Source of the DNA: a bacterium
GTDB taxonomy: Bacteria; Auribacterota; UBA6266
Direction: 5' to 3'
Length of the DNA stretch: 35,344 bases
Assembly: GCA_028717725.1 (NCBI GenBank)
Contig: JAQUNG010000006.1
Location: 1 to 35,344, forward strand
In this document: in pieces, positions 1 through 7,358 of the stretch
Layout of the letters: every line of letters begins with the position of its first letter
How positions within the stretch are numbered: position 1 is the first letter of the stretch
Position numbers and translations under genes: made by a program
The notes under the pieces: model-generated
What the model was told of the DNA's origin: nothing
Databases searched by the model: none
What the model saw: the letters and a program-made list of their open reading frames with translations, nothing else

Positions 1-549
1 GTTAATCTTTATTATTTTAAAATCATATTCTTTCCCGACATAATCATCCATATTGAAAATATGTTTTACGTCTATTTGTGAAGCAGGCAGGAACGCTTCC
101 ATCCCGATATCAACCATCAGCCCGCCCTTGACTTTCCTGAATATCTTTCCCCTGAGAATTTTACCTTCCTCACAGGAAGAAATGGTTTTTTCCCAGTTAA
201 GAGACCGGTCAGCTTTCAGTTTTGAAAGCACTATTATGCCGTCCTCGTTCTCTTTTTCTTCTATCATCACATTTATTTTATCGCCGACTTTGACTTTATC
301 GTAATCGCGGAATTCCTCTTTGGCAACAAAACCTTCTGACTTATAACCGACATCGACGATCATCCCTTTTTCGTCTTTACTGATTATAGTCCCTTCAACT
401 ATTTTGCCTTCTTCGAGAACCTTAAAGCTCTGCTCATACAAATTGCTGAGCTCTTCATTAGAAAGCATGCCCTCCTTTCCAACAGGATTCCCGTTCTCTT
501 CATCGGGTATTTCGATTGTTTGTTTGGTTTTAAGTTCTTTTGCTGTCAC
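1..549 (-). CDS. rpsA: 30S ribosomal protein S1, N-terminal part (runs off the window)
   Basis: Ribosomal protein S1 binds mRNA on the 30S subunit and helps translation initiation. The gene opens with GTG at 549-547 and stays open for 183 codons to the window edge, so the 3' part is missing. There is no ATG near the start, and a strong AAGGAGG lies 10 bases upstream of the GTG. Two S1/OB-fold repeats are visible: residues about 35-105 (EEGKIVEGTIISKDEKG, then VDVGYKSEGFV) and about 121-183 (EEGKILRGKIFRKVKGG, then VDIGMEAFLPASQID). An acidic lead segment precedes the first repeat. It lies downstream of aroA-cmk-plsC, a common cmk-rpsA neighbourhood in bacteria, but it has its own promoter. 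Identification is firm; the number of S1 repeats in the full protein cannot be seen. Confidence 0.95.
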   Translation of the reverse strand, partial: MTAKELKTKQTIEIPDEENGNPVGKEGMLSNEELSNLYEQSFKVLEEGKIVEGTIISKDEKGMIVDVGYKSEGFVAKEEFRDYDKVKVGDKINVMIEEKENEDGIIVLSKLKADRSLNWEKTISSCEEGKILRGKIFRKVKGGLMVDIGMEAFLPASQIDVKHIFNMDDYVGKEYDFKIIKIN

Positions 550-559
550 CTTAATGTTT

Positions 560-566
560 CCTCCTT
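560..566 (-). promoter_or_regulatory. Ribosome binding site of rpsA
   Basis: The minus strand reads AAGGAGG here, 10 bases before the GTG at 549. It fixes the start of rpsA at a GTG, since no in-frame ATG exists close by. Confidence 0.8.
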
Positions 567-615
567 TTAATATATTCTTTCCGCCCGAAATAAATCAGAC
601 GAAAAGTGAGTGTGT

Positions 616-645
616 ATAATATTAAATAGGCATAAGAATTGTCAA
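616..645 (-). promoter_or_regulatory. Sigma70-type promoter of rpsA
   Basis: On the minus strand a perfect -35 TTGACA (645-640) is followed after 18 bases by TATTAT (621-616), one mismatch from the consensus -10. The predicted transcript starts near 609, giving a leader of about 60 bases before the GTG of rpsA. This separates rpsA transcriptionally from the winged-helix gene upstream. Confidence 0.75.
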
Positions 646-699
646 GAGAAATAACGGCAAGATTGCGCCTAAGAAAGCATTATAAAGACAAACACGGAA

Positions 700-1020
700 T
701 TAGTTCGAGAGGTTAACCGCTTCTTCGTTCGAAAACCTGGCTTTCAGGATGTTTTCCAGACGTAAAATATCTCTATCCATTTTCGAACAGTTGTAAATGT
801 TGATAAAATAGTTTATCTCCCTCATACGCTCTTTTACCAGAGAATAAAACAATGTCTCTCCTGAAACTCTAGCCTGCACCCACCCGTTTTGCATAAAATC
901 AAACAGGCCTTTTTCGACCGAAGAAAGATTAACGTCAAGTATAGCCGCTATCTCAGTTGAAGACAACTCGACGCTCTCTTTGAAAAGATTCAATAAACGA
1001 ATGCCAAAAGACGGTTCCAT
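700..1020 (-). CDS. Small winged-helix DNA-binding protein, function unknown
   Basis: This 106-residue protein looks like a winged helix-turn-helix regulator. Residues about 18-62 show the pattern: helix LSSTEIAAILDV, a turn, recognition helix NLSSVEKGLFDFMQNGWV, then a wing-like RVSGETLFYSLV. The rest is a helical tail with the two cysteine-free halves separated by INIYNCSKMD. It resembles MarR/ArsR-type or primase-like winged helices, but I cannot name a family. It has its own promoter upstream, sits between plsC and rpsA in the same direction, and ends about 55 bases before the rpsA promoter. A role in controlling its neighbours is possible but is only inference from position. Confidence 0.7.
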   Translation of the reverse strand: MEPSFGIRLLNLFKESVELSSTEIAAILDVNLSSVEKGLFDFMQNGWVQARVSGETLFYSLVKERMREINYFINIYNCSKMDRDILRLENILKARFSNEEAVNLSN

Positions 1021-1057
1021 TAAGCCCCCGAATGGAATTATTTATAACAGATAGATT

Positions 1058-1086
1058 ATTTTAACATACATCCATATTCCTTGCAA
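1058..1086 (-). promoter_or_regulatory. Probable promoter of the winged-helix gene
   Basis: The minus strand has TTGCAA (1086-1081), a 17-base spacer and TAAAAT (1063-1058). The -10 matches 5 of 6 consensus bases and the -35 about 4 of 6. It lies in the 83-base gap between plsC and the winged-helix gene, so that gene is probably not only read from the aro-cmk-plsC transcript. Confidence 0.5.
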
Positions 1087-1103
1087 CAAGTAAAGAGGCA
1101 TTT

Positions 1104-1715
1104 TCAGGAAGCCTTCTCCCGCAGGGCCTCTATCTCTTTCATAATCCGGAGGGATACCTCTTCTATTTCTTCTTTGGAAGGTTTTGCTATCTTGTTGAAT
1201 TGCAGCAGGTTGCCGTAATAGACTTTGACCTTTACGCCAAACTTGGGCGTCTTGGAATCGCGCGGCCAGGCATTGTAGGAATTCTGAATGTAAGCGGGCA
1301 CAACCGGGACACCTGTCTTAAGGACAATGGCGCCAATGCCCAGTTTGGGGTCCTGTATTTTCCCGTCCGTTGACCTTGTCCCCTCAGGAAAGATGACAAT
1401 ACCTTCCCCCTCTTTCAACTTCTTCAAAATCATCTTTAAGGCTCCGACATCCGCGGCTTTATTATCAATCGGCATGGCCTGTATCATTTTAAGATACTTT
1501 CCCATAAACTTATTTCTGAAAAGAGTTTTTCGGGCAACAAACCATAATTTTCTTTTCACACAGCATCCGACAAGCGGAGGATCCATATAGCTGGCGTGAT
1601 TGCCGGCGATGATGACAGCGCCTTTCGCCGGCACGCGGTCTATATCATGCGTTTCGAAAGACCAGAATAACTTCGCGAAAACCCTTATAAGAAACCTGCT
1701 TACTAAATAAGTCAT
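1104..1715 (-). CDS. plsC: 1-acyl-sn-glycerol-3-phosphate acyltransferase
   Basis: PlsC adds the second acyl chain to lysophosphatidate at the inner membrane, giving phosphatidate for phospholipid synthesis. The 203-residue protein has the LPLAT catalytic motif NHASYMD (residues 39-45, HX4D) and the substrate-binding motif FPEGTRS (109-115), plus a hydrophobic N-terminal segment. Length is normal for the short PlsC class. Its ATG overlaps the cmk stop by 3 bases (ATGA arrangement), so it is translationally coupled to cmk. cmk-plsC-rpsA order is common in several phyla. Identification at the family level is firm; acyl-donor preference cannot be read. Confidence 0.9.
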   Translation of the reverse strand: MTYLVSRFLIRVFAKLFWSFETHDIDRVPAKGAVIIAGNHASYMDPPLVGCCVKRKLWFVARKTLFRNKFMGKYLKMIQAMPIDNKAADVGALKMILKKLKEGEGIVIFPEGTRSTDGKIQDPKLGIGAIVLKTGVPVVPAYIQNSYNAWPRDSKTPKFGVKVKVYYGNLLQFNKIAKPSKEEIEEVSLRIMKEIEALREKAS

Positions 1716-2395
1716 CTACCGGTCCGTCCCTTTATATACGAGGTTATCTTTCCCATTACCTGCTCTATCGGCATATCGGTTGTATCAATATAAACAGCAT
1801 CTTCGGCTTTTTTCAGGGGGCTGGTTTTTCTGGTTGAATCCTGATGGTCTCTTTTGGCGATTTCCCGGGATAGAGATTCAACATCCTTTTCCTCGCCCTT
1901 CTCTTTTAACTGGTTATATCGTCTCTTTGCCCTTTCTTCGATACTCGCGTCAAGATAAAATTTGCATTCGGCATCGGGAAATACCACTGTCCCGATATCT
2001 CTTCCCTCGAGCACAACACCGCCCTTTTCCCCCATTTTACGCTGCAGCGCGACCATAGCTTCCCTGACCTCCGGAATTTTTGATACCGTTGAGGCAACCT
2101 TGTCTATTCCGGGCTGGAAAACAAGACGGTTAGATTCAACGCCGTCAATAAAGATTTTTGTTTTGCCGGCGATGTTTTTGAACTCTATTTTTATTGCCTG
2201 CGCGGTTTTAGTTATCGAAACAGTGTCTTCAAGCGATATGCCAGATGACATAACTTTAAGAGCTACCGCCCGATACATCGCTCCGGTATTTATATAGGAA
2301 TAATGTAATTTTTCGGCTAAAAGTTTTGAAATTGTGCTTTTTCCCGAGCCCGCGGGTCCGTCTATGGCAATAATGGGGTTCTTCCTATCGGGCAT
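1712..2395 (-). CDS. cmk: Cytidylate (CMP/dCMP) kinase
   Basis: Cmk phosphorylates CMP and dCMP using ATP in the cytoplasm. The 227-residue protein opens with a P-loop GPAGSGKST (residues 13-21), followed by the NTGAMYRA nucleotide-binding segment. The middle has EGRDIGTVVFPDA and the C-terminal half RDHQDSTRKTSPLKKAEDA, all typical of bacterial CMP kinases. Start ATG at 2395 is preceded by GGAG at a good distance. A 163-base gap with repeat-like DNA separates it from aroA, an unusual break in an otherwise tight operon. It overlaps plsC by 4 bases. Confidence 0.95.
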   Translation of the reverse strand: MPDRKNPIIAIDGPAGSGKSTISKLLAEKLHYSYINTGAMYRAVALKVMSSGISLEDTVSITKTAQAIKIEFKNIAGKTKIFIDGVESNRLVFQPGIDKVASTVSKIPEVREAMVALQRKMGEKGGVVLEGRDIGTVVFPDAECKFYLDASIEERAKRRYNQLKEKGEEKDVESLSREIAKRDHQDSTRKTSPLKKAEDAVYIDTTDMPIEQVMGKITSYIKGRTGR

Positions 2396-2399
2396 TTAT

Positions 2400-2558
2400 G
2401 ATCTCCACAATAAATAAAATCCGAAATTCCAAGCGCGAAAACTCCAAACACTTGCCCGCCTTTGGCGGGAATCCTAAGTCCTAAATTCTAAATACTACAC
2501 AAACACAAAATTCAGAGCACAAAATACAAAACAAATTCGAAATACAAAAAACAAAAAG
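2400..2558 (-). repeat. Low-complexity intergenic repeat element with a GC hairpin
   Basis: This fills the gap between aroA and cmk. Read on the minus strand it is a run of degenerate variants of one unit (for example TGTATTTCGAATTTGTTTTG, then GTATTTTGTGCTCTGAATTT, then TTTAGAATTTAGGACTTAGG). It then has a perfect small hairpin CCCGCC-AAA-GGCGGG (2469-2455) and another degenerate stretch up to the cmk ribosome binding site. It encodes nothing recognisable. The hairpin has no U-run on either side, so it does not look like a terminator. The pattern suggests a dispersed, slippage-prone intergenic element; copy number elsewhere cannot be judged. Confidence 0.5.
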
Positions 2559-3860
2559 TTACCTGGTAATTTTCTTCAGCATTTCTTCAAAACCGGGGAA
2601 TGACGTATTAATAAATTCCGCTCCTTCAATCGAAGAACTTTTATCCGAGGTCAACGCGCCTATTGCCATAGCCATCGCTATCCGGTGGTCTCCCTTGCTG
2701 TCAAATTTGCCCGCTTTGAATTCAGAAGGGCCGTTTATAATCATTCCGTCGTCTGTTTCCTGAATATCCGCTCCGGCGGATCTCAGATTAGCCACAATAT
2801 TCGCTATTCTATCGGTTTCCTTATGCCTTAATTCTCCGGCGTTCTTGATTACAGTTGTGCCTTCCGCAAATGTCGCGAGAAGTGCGGCAACCGGAATTTC
2901 ATCAATGATATTTGGGATTATCTTACCTGAAATTTCAACCGCTCTCAGAGAAGAACTCCTGACAAAAACATCTCCAGCCTGTTCGCTGTAACACCCTGTA
3001 TTATCATAATTAATCTCTATATCCGCTCCCATTTTCTGTATGATTTTCAAAAAACCGGTCCTTGTAGGGTTTAACCCGACATTTTTTATCAGAAGCTCGG
3101 ATTTTTTTGTTACCAGCGCCGCCGCGATTAGAAACGCCGCGCTTGAAAAATCACCGGGAACGATTATATTTGCGCCATGAAGCTTCGCCTCGGGATTGAT
3201 AGCCACCGATTTTTCCGTCGCAAGAATCTTACCGCCCATAAACTCAATAAGTTTTTCGGTGTGATCCCTGCAGGGCAAAAGCGAATTTACTATGGTCGTG
3301 CCATCGGCGTTCAGCCCGGCAATCAATATGCAGGACTTAACCTGAGCGCTTGAAACCGGCATATCATAAAATATGCCTTCAAGCATCCCCCCCTTTATTT
3401 TGAGAGGCGCCGTGATATCATTTTTATCTTTCGCCGGCGCGCCGGATACGTTACACCCCATCATAGAAAGCGGTGTAATGATTCTTGACATCGGCCTCGA
3501 GGAAAGAGATTCATCGCCCGTAAGCACGGCATTTACAGGATACCCGGCGACAGCTCCCGCCGTAAGGCGCATTCCCGTTCCGGAATTTCCGAAATATAAA
3601 TCTTTGCCGGGGGTTTTTAACCCCTTCTTCCCCACGCCTTTTATTTTTATAAGCTTGCCGTCATCTCCTATGTCAACCCCGAGATTACGGAAAACCGATA
3701 CAGTATTCAGACAATCATCACTTCTCAGAAAACCCCTTATTTCGGAATTCCCATCCGCTATAGAAGCAAGTATCACAGACCTGTGGGAAATAGATTTATC
3801 CCCGGGCAATTCGACTTTACCAGAGATTCGGGAAACGGGATTGATATTAAGACTGCTCAT
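2559..3860 (-). CDS. aroA: 3-phosphoshikimate 1-carboxyvinyltransferase (EPSP synthase)
   Basis: AroA joins PEP to shikimate 3-phosphate, the sixth step of the shikimate pathway. The 433-residue protein has the N-terminal LPGDKSISHRS motif (Lys22 binds substrate), the NSGTGMRL motif near residue 92, RHKETDRI near 345 and DHRIAMA near 393. The length and two-lobed layout are standard. Its ATG overlaps the tyrA stop by 4 bases, so the two are translationally coupled. It sits in a pheA-hisC-aroF-tyrA-aroA cluster. Confidence 0.96.
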   Translation of the reverse strand: MSSLNINPVSRISGKVELPGDKSISHRSVILASIADGNSEIRGFLRSDDCLNTVSVFRNLGVDIGDDGKLIKIKGVGKKGLKTPGKDLYFGNSGTGMRLTAGAVAGYPVNAVLTGDESLSSRPMSRIITPLSMMGCNVSGAPAKDKNDITAPLKIKGGMLEGIFYDMPVSSAQVKSCILIAGLNADGTTIVNSLLPCRDHTEKLIEFMGGKILATEKSVAINPEAKLHGANIIVPGDFSSAAFLIAAALVTKKSELLIKNVGLNPTRTGFLKIIQKMGADIEINYDNTGCYSEQAGDVFVRSSSLRAVEISGKIIPNIIDEIPVAALLATFAEGTTVIKNAGELRHKETDRIANIVANLRSAGADIQETDDGMIINGPSEFKAGKFDSKGDHRIAMAMAIGALTSDKSSSIEGAEFINTSFPGFEEMLKKITR

Positions 3861-4726
3861 TTTTTCAGATATTCGATAATTTTATCGCGTTTTGTTTTCG
3901 ACTCTTCCAACAGTTTCTGAAGTGTGTTCTTATCTTCTCTTTTCAAAGCATCGACAATACTGTTTATTTCCCTTATGAATTCTTTTGCCAAAGAAAGAAT
4001 TTCTTCTTTATTATCAACAAATATATCCGCCCATAGATTCGCGGGTGATGATGCTATTCTTGTCGTATCTAAAAATCCCCCTCCAACCAATTTTGCGTTC
4101 ATATCGATATCGGCGCCGGCGGTTACGGCGCGGACAAGCGCATACGCCGCAAGATGGGGAAGATGGCTTATTCTGGCTAAAATTTTATCATGTTTTTCGG
4201 GACTCATCTCGATACACTTAAGTCCAAGTATTTTCCAGAAAGAATGCGCTCTCGCGATAGCGGCGGGCGGCGTTTTACCGGTCGGTGTAAGAACACATAC
4301 CGCGTTATGGAAAAGTCTGTCAGTAGCCGCAGAAACACCCCGTTTTTCCGTACCCGCAATAGGATGAGAGCCGATAAAAAGCGCTTTATTCTCAAAAATC
4401 TTCTCGAGTTTCTGAACTATGCTTTTTTTCGTGCTTCCTACATCGGTTACAAGACATTCTTTTGAAATAAGGTTTTCTATGGAATCAATTTTATCCGCTA
4501 TCACGCTTACAGGTGTGCACAGCACAACGACTTCCGCTCCCGTTAAAGCCAGTTCAAGGTCTAATGTTGCAGAAGTGGCAGCGCCCGCTTTAATAATTTC
4601 GTCCACGGCGCTCTCCCTTCTTACAACCGCCACGATTTTTTCGGAAAGTTTATTCGTCAGCAGAGTTTTTCCGATTGACCCTCCTATAAGGCCAGGACCC
4701 ACAATAACGACTTTTTTCAGCTTCAT
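3857..4726 (-). CDS. tyrA: Prephenate (or arogenate) dehydrogenase
   Basis: TyrA oxidatively decarboxylates prephenate to 4-hydroxyphenylpyruvate (or arogenate to tyrosine). The 289-residue protein begins with a Rossmann NAD(P) motif GPGLIGGSIG (10-19). It has the catalytic-region motif GSHPIAGTEKRG and the ISHLPHLAAYAL helix (catalytic His) in the all-helical C-terminal domain. It has no chorismate mutase fusion and no ACT domain, so tyrosine feedback would have to act elsewhere. It starts 1 base after the aroF stop. The sequence does not settle prephenate versus arogenate specificity. Confidence 0.93.
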   Translation of the reverse strand: MKLKKVVIVGPGLIGGSIGKTLLTNKLSEKIVAVVRRESAVDEIIKAGAATSATLDLELALTGAEVVVLCTPVSVIADKIDSIENLISKECLVTDVGSTKKSIVQKLEKIFENKALFIGSHPIAGTEKRGVSAATDRLFHNAVCVLTPTGKTPPAAIARAHSFWKILGLKCIEMSPEKHDKILARISHLPHLAAYALVRAVTAGADIDMNAKLVGGGFLDTTRIASSPANLWADIFVDNKEEILSLAKEFIREINSIVDALKREDKNTLQKLLEESKTKRDKIIEYLKK

Positions 4727-4727
4727 T

Positions 4728-5741
4728 TTATAATTTTCTCCCGGATGCTTCTATGATGACCCTGATATCCTCGATTAATTTGCTGAATTCCGCAAAATTA
4801 AGCGACTGGGCCCCGTCCGAAGCCGCTTTTTCAGGGTTGGGATGTACTTCTATCATAAGCCCGTCCGCTCCCGCCGCGACTGCGGCTTTGCTCATCGGGA
4901 GAACAAGGCTTCTTTTTCCCGTAGCATGACTCGGGTCTACTATCACCGGCAGATGGCTCAATTCCTTAATCAACGGAACGGCGCTCAAGTCAAGCGTATT
5001 CCTTGTCATATCTTCAAATGTCCTTATGCCGCGTTCACACAGTATGACATCCTTATTCCCTCCGGCAAGAATATATTCCGCGGACATCAGGAATTCCTTT
5101 ATCGTAGAACTCAAACCTCTTTTCAGAAGAACAGGTTTTTTGCAAAGGCCCACCTCTTTTAAAAGGTAAAAATTCTGCATATTCCGCGCGCCTATCTGTA
5201 TAATATCGCTGTATTCTTCCACAAGCCGGACATCGCGTGTATCCATAACTTCCGTAACAATCGGCAAACCGGCTATTTTCCCGGCTTTGGCCATAAATTT
5301 CAGGCCTTTATCCCCCAGTCCCTGAAAACTGTAGGGAGACGTTCTCGGTTTAAAAGCGCCGCCCCTAAGTATATGCGCGCCGGCCTTCTTTATATGCTCA
5401 GCCGTATCTATTATCATCTTTTCATTCTCAATGGCGCACGGCCCCGCCATTATCACTTCCGTGTTTCCCCCTATTTCAACACCGTTAACGTTTATTACGG
5501 TCCTATCGGGTTTAAATTCTTTGCTTACCAGTTTATATGGCTTTAAAATCGGCATAACTTTTTCAACACCCGAAAAAGCCTCAAGAGGGGTATTTCTTAT
5601 AATGTCCTCATCTCCAATTACGCCGATAATAGTCCTTTCCTCTCCTTCGGAAACCATCGGAGTGAGTTTTAACTCTTTTATCTTTGATATAATATGGTCT
5701 TTCTGTTCTTTTGTGATTCCGGGTTTTAAAACAATAATCAT
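4728..5741 (-). CDS. aroF: 3-deoxy-7-phosphoheptulonate (DAHP) synthase, type I beta with N-terminal regulatory domain
   Basis: This enzyme condenses PEP and erythrose 4-phosphate, the first committed step to aromatic amino acids. Residues 1-70 form a small ferredoxin-like domain of the kind that mediates feedback control in Thermotoga-type enzymes. The barrel follows, with the metal-binding GPC at 100-102, RGGAFKPRTSPYSFQGLG, the KRG motif and DPSHATGKR near the C-terminus. It has 337 residues and no fused chorismate mutase, which here is fused to PheA. The ATG directly abuts the hisC stop. It is also called aroG in some annotations. Confidence 0.94.
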   Translation of the reverse strand: MIIVLKPGITKEQKDHIISKIKELKLTPMVSEGEERTIIGVIGDEDIIRNTPLEAFSGVEKVMPILKPYKLVSKEFKPDRTVINVNGVEIGGNTEVIMAGPCAIENEKMIIDTAEHIKKAGAHILRGGAFKPRTSPYSFQGLGDKGLKFMAKAGKIAGLPIVTEVMDTRDVRLVEEYSDIIQIGARNMQNFYLLKEVGLCKKPVLLKRGLSSTIKEFLMSAEYILAGGNKDVILCERGIRTFEDMTRNTLDLSAVPLIKELSHLPVIVDPSHATGKRSLVLPMSKAAVAAGADGLMIEVHPNPEKAASDGAQSLNFAEFSKLIEDIRVIIEASGRKL

Positions 5742-6845
5742 TTATTTTCCTCCGGTTTGAGTCATAGCAATTTTTAAATTTTTAATGAACTTTCTGTTTT
5801 CCGCGGGCAATCCCACAGTAACCCTGATATATTCATTTAACCCGTAAGCCCCCATCGGCCTAACAATAATACCCTTTTCAAGCAGCATATCAAAAAACTT
5901 TTTTGAGTCGCCCGTTTTAATCAGAATGAAATTAGTGGAACTCGGAACAAATTCCAGGCCTATTTCGCGCAGATTCGAAACTATATAATCAATTCCTTCC
6001 TCATTAATCTCCAGTGTCCTTTGCACATGCCTGCGGTCGTCTAACGCGGCCAAAGCGGCGGATTGGGCGACAGAATTGACATTAAAGGGTTGTCTTGCTT
6101 TATTCAATGTCTCGATTATCGACTTATGCCCGACCGCATAACCTGCTCTGAGGCCCGCAAGACCGTACATTTTTGAAAACGTCCTTAATATAATGAGGTT
6201 TTTTCTCTCCGTAGAAGCTTTTACCAAGTCGGGAAAAGTTTTTTTGTCGGCATACTCATAATAGGCTTCATCCATTACAATAAGAACTTTTGACGGCACC
6301 CTTTCTACAAACGCTTCAACCTCATCCCTGCGATTCATTGTTCCCATGGGATTATTGGGATTGCACAGGAAAACGATTTTTGTATGCTCTGTCAAAGAAT
6401 CTGCCAATTTTTCCAGGTCTATCCTGTGATTTTTCAATCCTGTTTCTATAGTTCTAATACCGTAACTGTGCGCTATAATCCGGTAAATAACAAAAGAAGG
6501 GAAACCATATGCTATACTGTCTTCCGGAGATGACGCATACGAATGTATGGCAAGAAGAATTAACTCGTTGGAGCCGTTACCCATACAGATGTTTTCCGGT
6601 TTTACATTAAGATAAGCGGCAAGCTTCATACGCAGATAATACGATCCCGATTCGGGATAGAGATGCGCTTTTTCCAGTGCCCTGCGAGCAGCTTTCAAAG
6701 CAATCGGTGACGGCCCCAGAGGGTTTTCGTTAGATGCCATCTTAATTACTTTTCTCAAACCCAGTTCGCGCTTAACCTCTTCAATCGGTTTACCGGGTAA
6801 ATAAGGGCTCAGTGAAATAATGTGTTTTTTTGGCAGAGGTATCAT
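5742..6845 (-). CDS. hisC: Histidinol-phosphate / aromatic aminotransferase (class I/II, PLP)
   Basis: This is a fold-type I aminotransferase of the HisC family, 367 residues. Visible motifs are SNENPLGPSP (residues 38-47), the NPNNPMGT loop (162-169), DEAYYEYAD (192-200) with the PLP-binding Asp, and TFSKMYGLAGLRAGY with the PLP Lys at 225. By sequence it is a histidinol-phosphate aminotransferase. Its place between pheA and aroF, with no other his genes near, suggests it makes Phe and Tyr from their keto acids, possibly in addition to a histidine role. HisC proteins active on both kinds of substrate are known. Confidence 0.9.
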   Translation of the reverse strand: MIPLPKKHIISLSPYLPGKPIEEVKRELGLRKVIKMASNENPLGPSPIALKAARRALEKAHLYPESGSYYLRMKLAAYLNVKPENICMGNGSNELILLAIHSYASSPEDSIAYGFPSFVIYRIIAHSYGIRTIETGLKNHRIDLEKLADSLTEHTKIVFLCNPNNPMGTMNRRDEVEAFVERVPSKVLIVMDEAYYEYADKKTFPDLVKASTERKNLIILRTFSKMYGLAGLRAGYAVGHKSIIETLNKARQPFNVNSVAQSAALAALDDRRHVQRTLEINEEGIDYIVSNLREIGLEFVPSSTNFILIKTGDSKKFFDMLLEKGIIVRPMGAYGLNEYIRVTVGLPAENRKFIKNLKIAMTQTGGK

Positions 6846-6857
6846 AAAAAAACTATA

Positions 6858-7205
6858 TTAAAGCACCCTTGGATAAGATCCCAGTATCTTGACAAGTTTG
6901 CAGTGACTGGAAATATCCTTTATGCATTTTTTTATTTTTTCATCTTCAACATATCCGTCAAAATCCACAAAAAAATAATACTCCCACGCCCTTTTTTTGG
7001 AAGGCCTGGATTCTATCTTTGTAAGGTTTATTTTCATCTTTTTGAATGGCTGCAACAACTCGTAAAGGGCTCCGACTTTATCTTTTATCATAAGGAGGAC
7101 GGAAGTTTTGTTCTTTTTGCTCCTTTTGCTGTAATTTCGCCCCACAACCAGAAACCTTGTCTCATTATGCGCCGTATCCTGAATAGAACTTGCCAGGATT
7201 TTCAT
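6858..7205 (-). CDS. pheA: Prephenate dehydratase, C-terminal part with ACT domain (3' segment of a pheA split by a stop codon)
   Basis: This is the 3' end of one pheA frame broken by a TAG at 7358-7356. It carries the prephenate dehydratase motif NETRF (T256-R257-F258 in full-length numbering) and an ACT domain. The ACT domain has GALYELL and ESRP, the two phenylalanine-binding motifs of PheA. Homology to the family continues upstream in the same frame through 7355 (QCRLWLEANLPGLEY, then IPTSSTTAA), where no ATG, GTG or TTG is available. ATG 7205 is the first possible restart, has only weak Shine-Dalgarno-like sequence, and would leave out about 50 dehydratase residues. A functional separate protein is therefore unlikely. 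Confidence 0.85.
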   Translation of the reverse strand: MKILASSIQDTAHNETRFLVVGRNYSKRSKKNKTSVLLMIKDKVGALYELLQPFKKMKINLTKIESRPSKKRAWEYYFFVDFDGYVEDEKIKKCIKDISSHCKLVKILGSYPRVL

Positions 7206-7355
7206 ATTATATTTTTCCGCGGCAAGACTGCTGGCGATAGCCGCGGCGTGTTTTTCCCTGGAGGCCCTTATAGTGGCCGCTGTAGTGCTGGAGGTGGGAA
7301 TATACTCAAGCCCGGGAAGATTAGCTTCAAGCCATAACCTGCACTGCCCGAATAC

Positions 7356-7358
7356 CTA
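7356..7358 (-). other. In-frame amber codon interrupting pheA
   Basis: The minus strand reads TCG AAT CCG TAG GTA TTC GGG CAG. In PheA proteins the motif is YS-(H/N)-P-Q-x-x-x-Q-C, so the TAG stands at the conserved Gln and is one C-to-T change from CAG. The frame is otherwise continuous from 7925 to 6858 (189 codons before, 165 after). TAG is also the real stop of three other genes in the window, so it is not an obvious sense codon here. Confidence 0.92.

Noticed and set aside
2455-2469. CCCGCC-GGCGGG hairpin as an intrinsic terminator between aroA and cmk
   Set aside because: The stem is only 6 pairs and no U-run follows it on either strand.
6822-7337. A 171-codon plus-strand frame over the pheA 3' end
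   Set aside because: It is antisense to clear PheA/ACT and HisC sequence and has no family features.
7356-7358. UAG reassigned to glutamine genome-wide
   Set aside because: The pheA case alone would allow it, but flavodoxin, proA and proB all end in TAG at the expected family length, so UAG works as a stop here.
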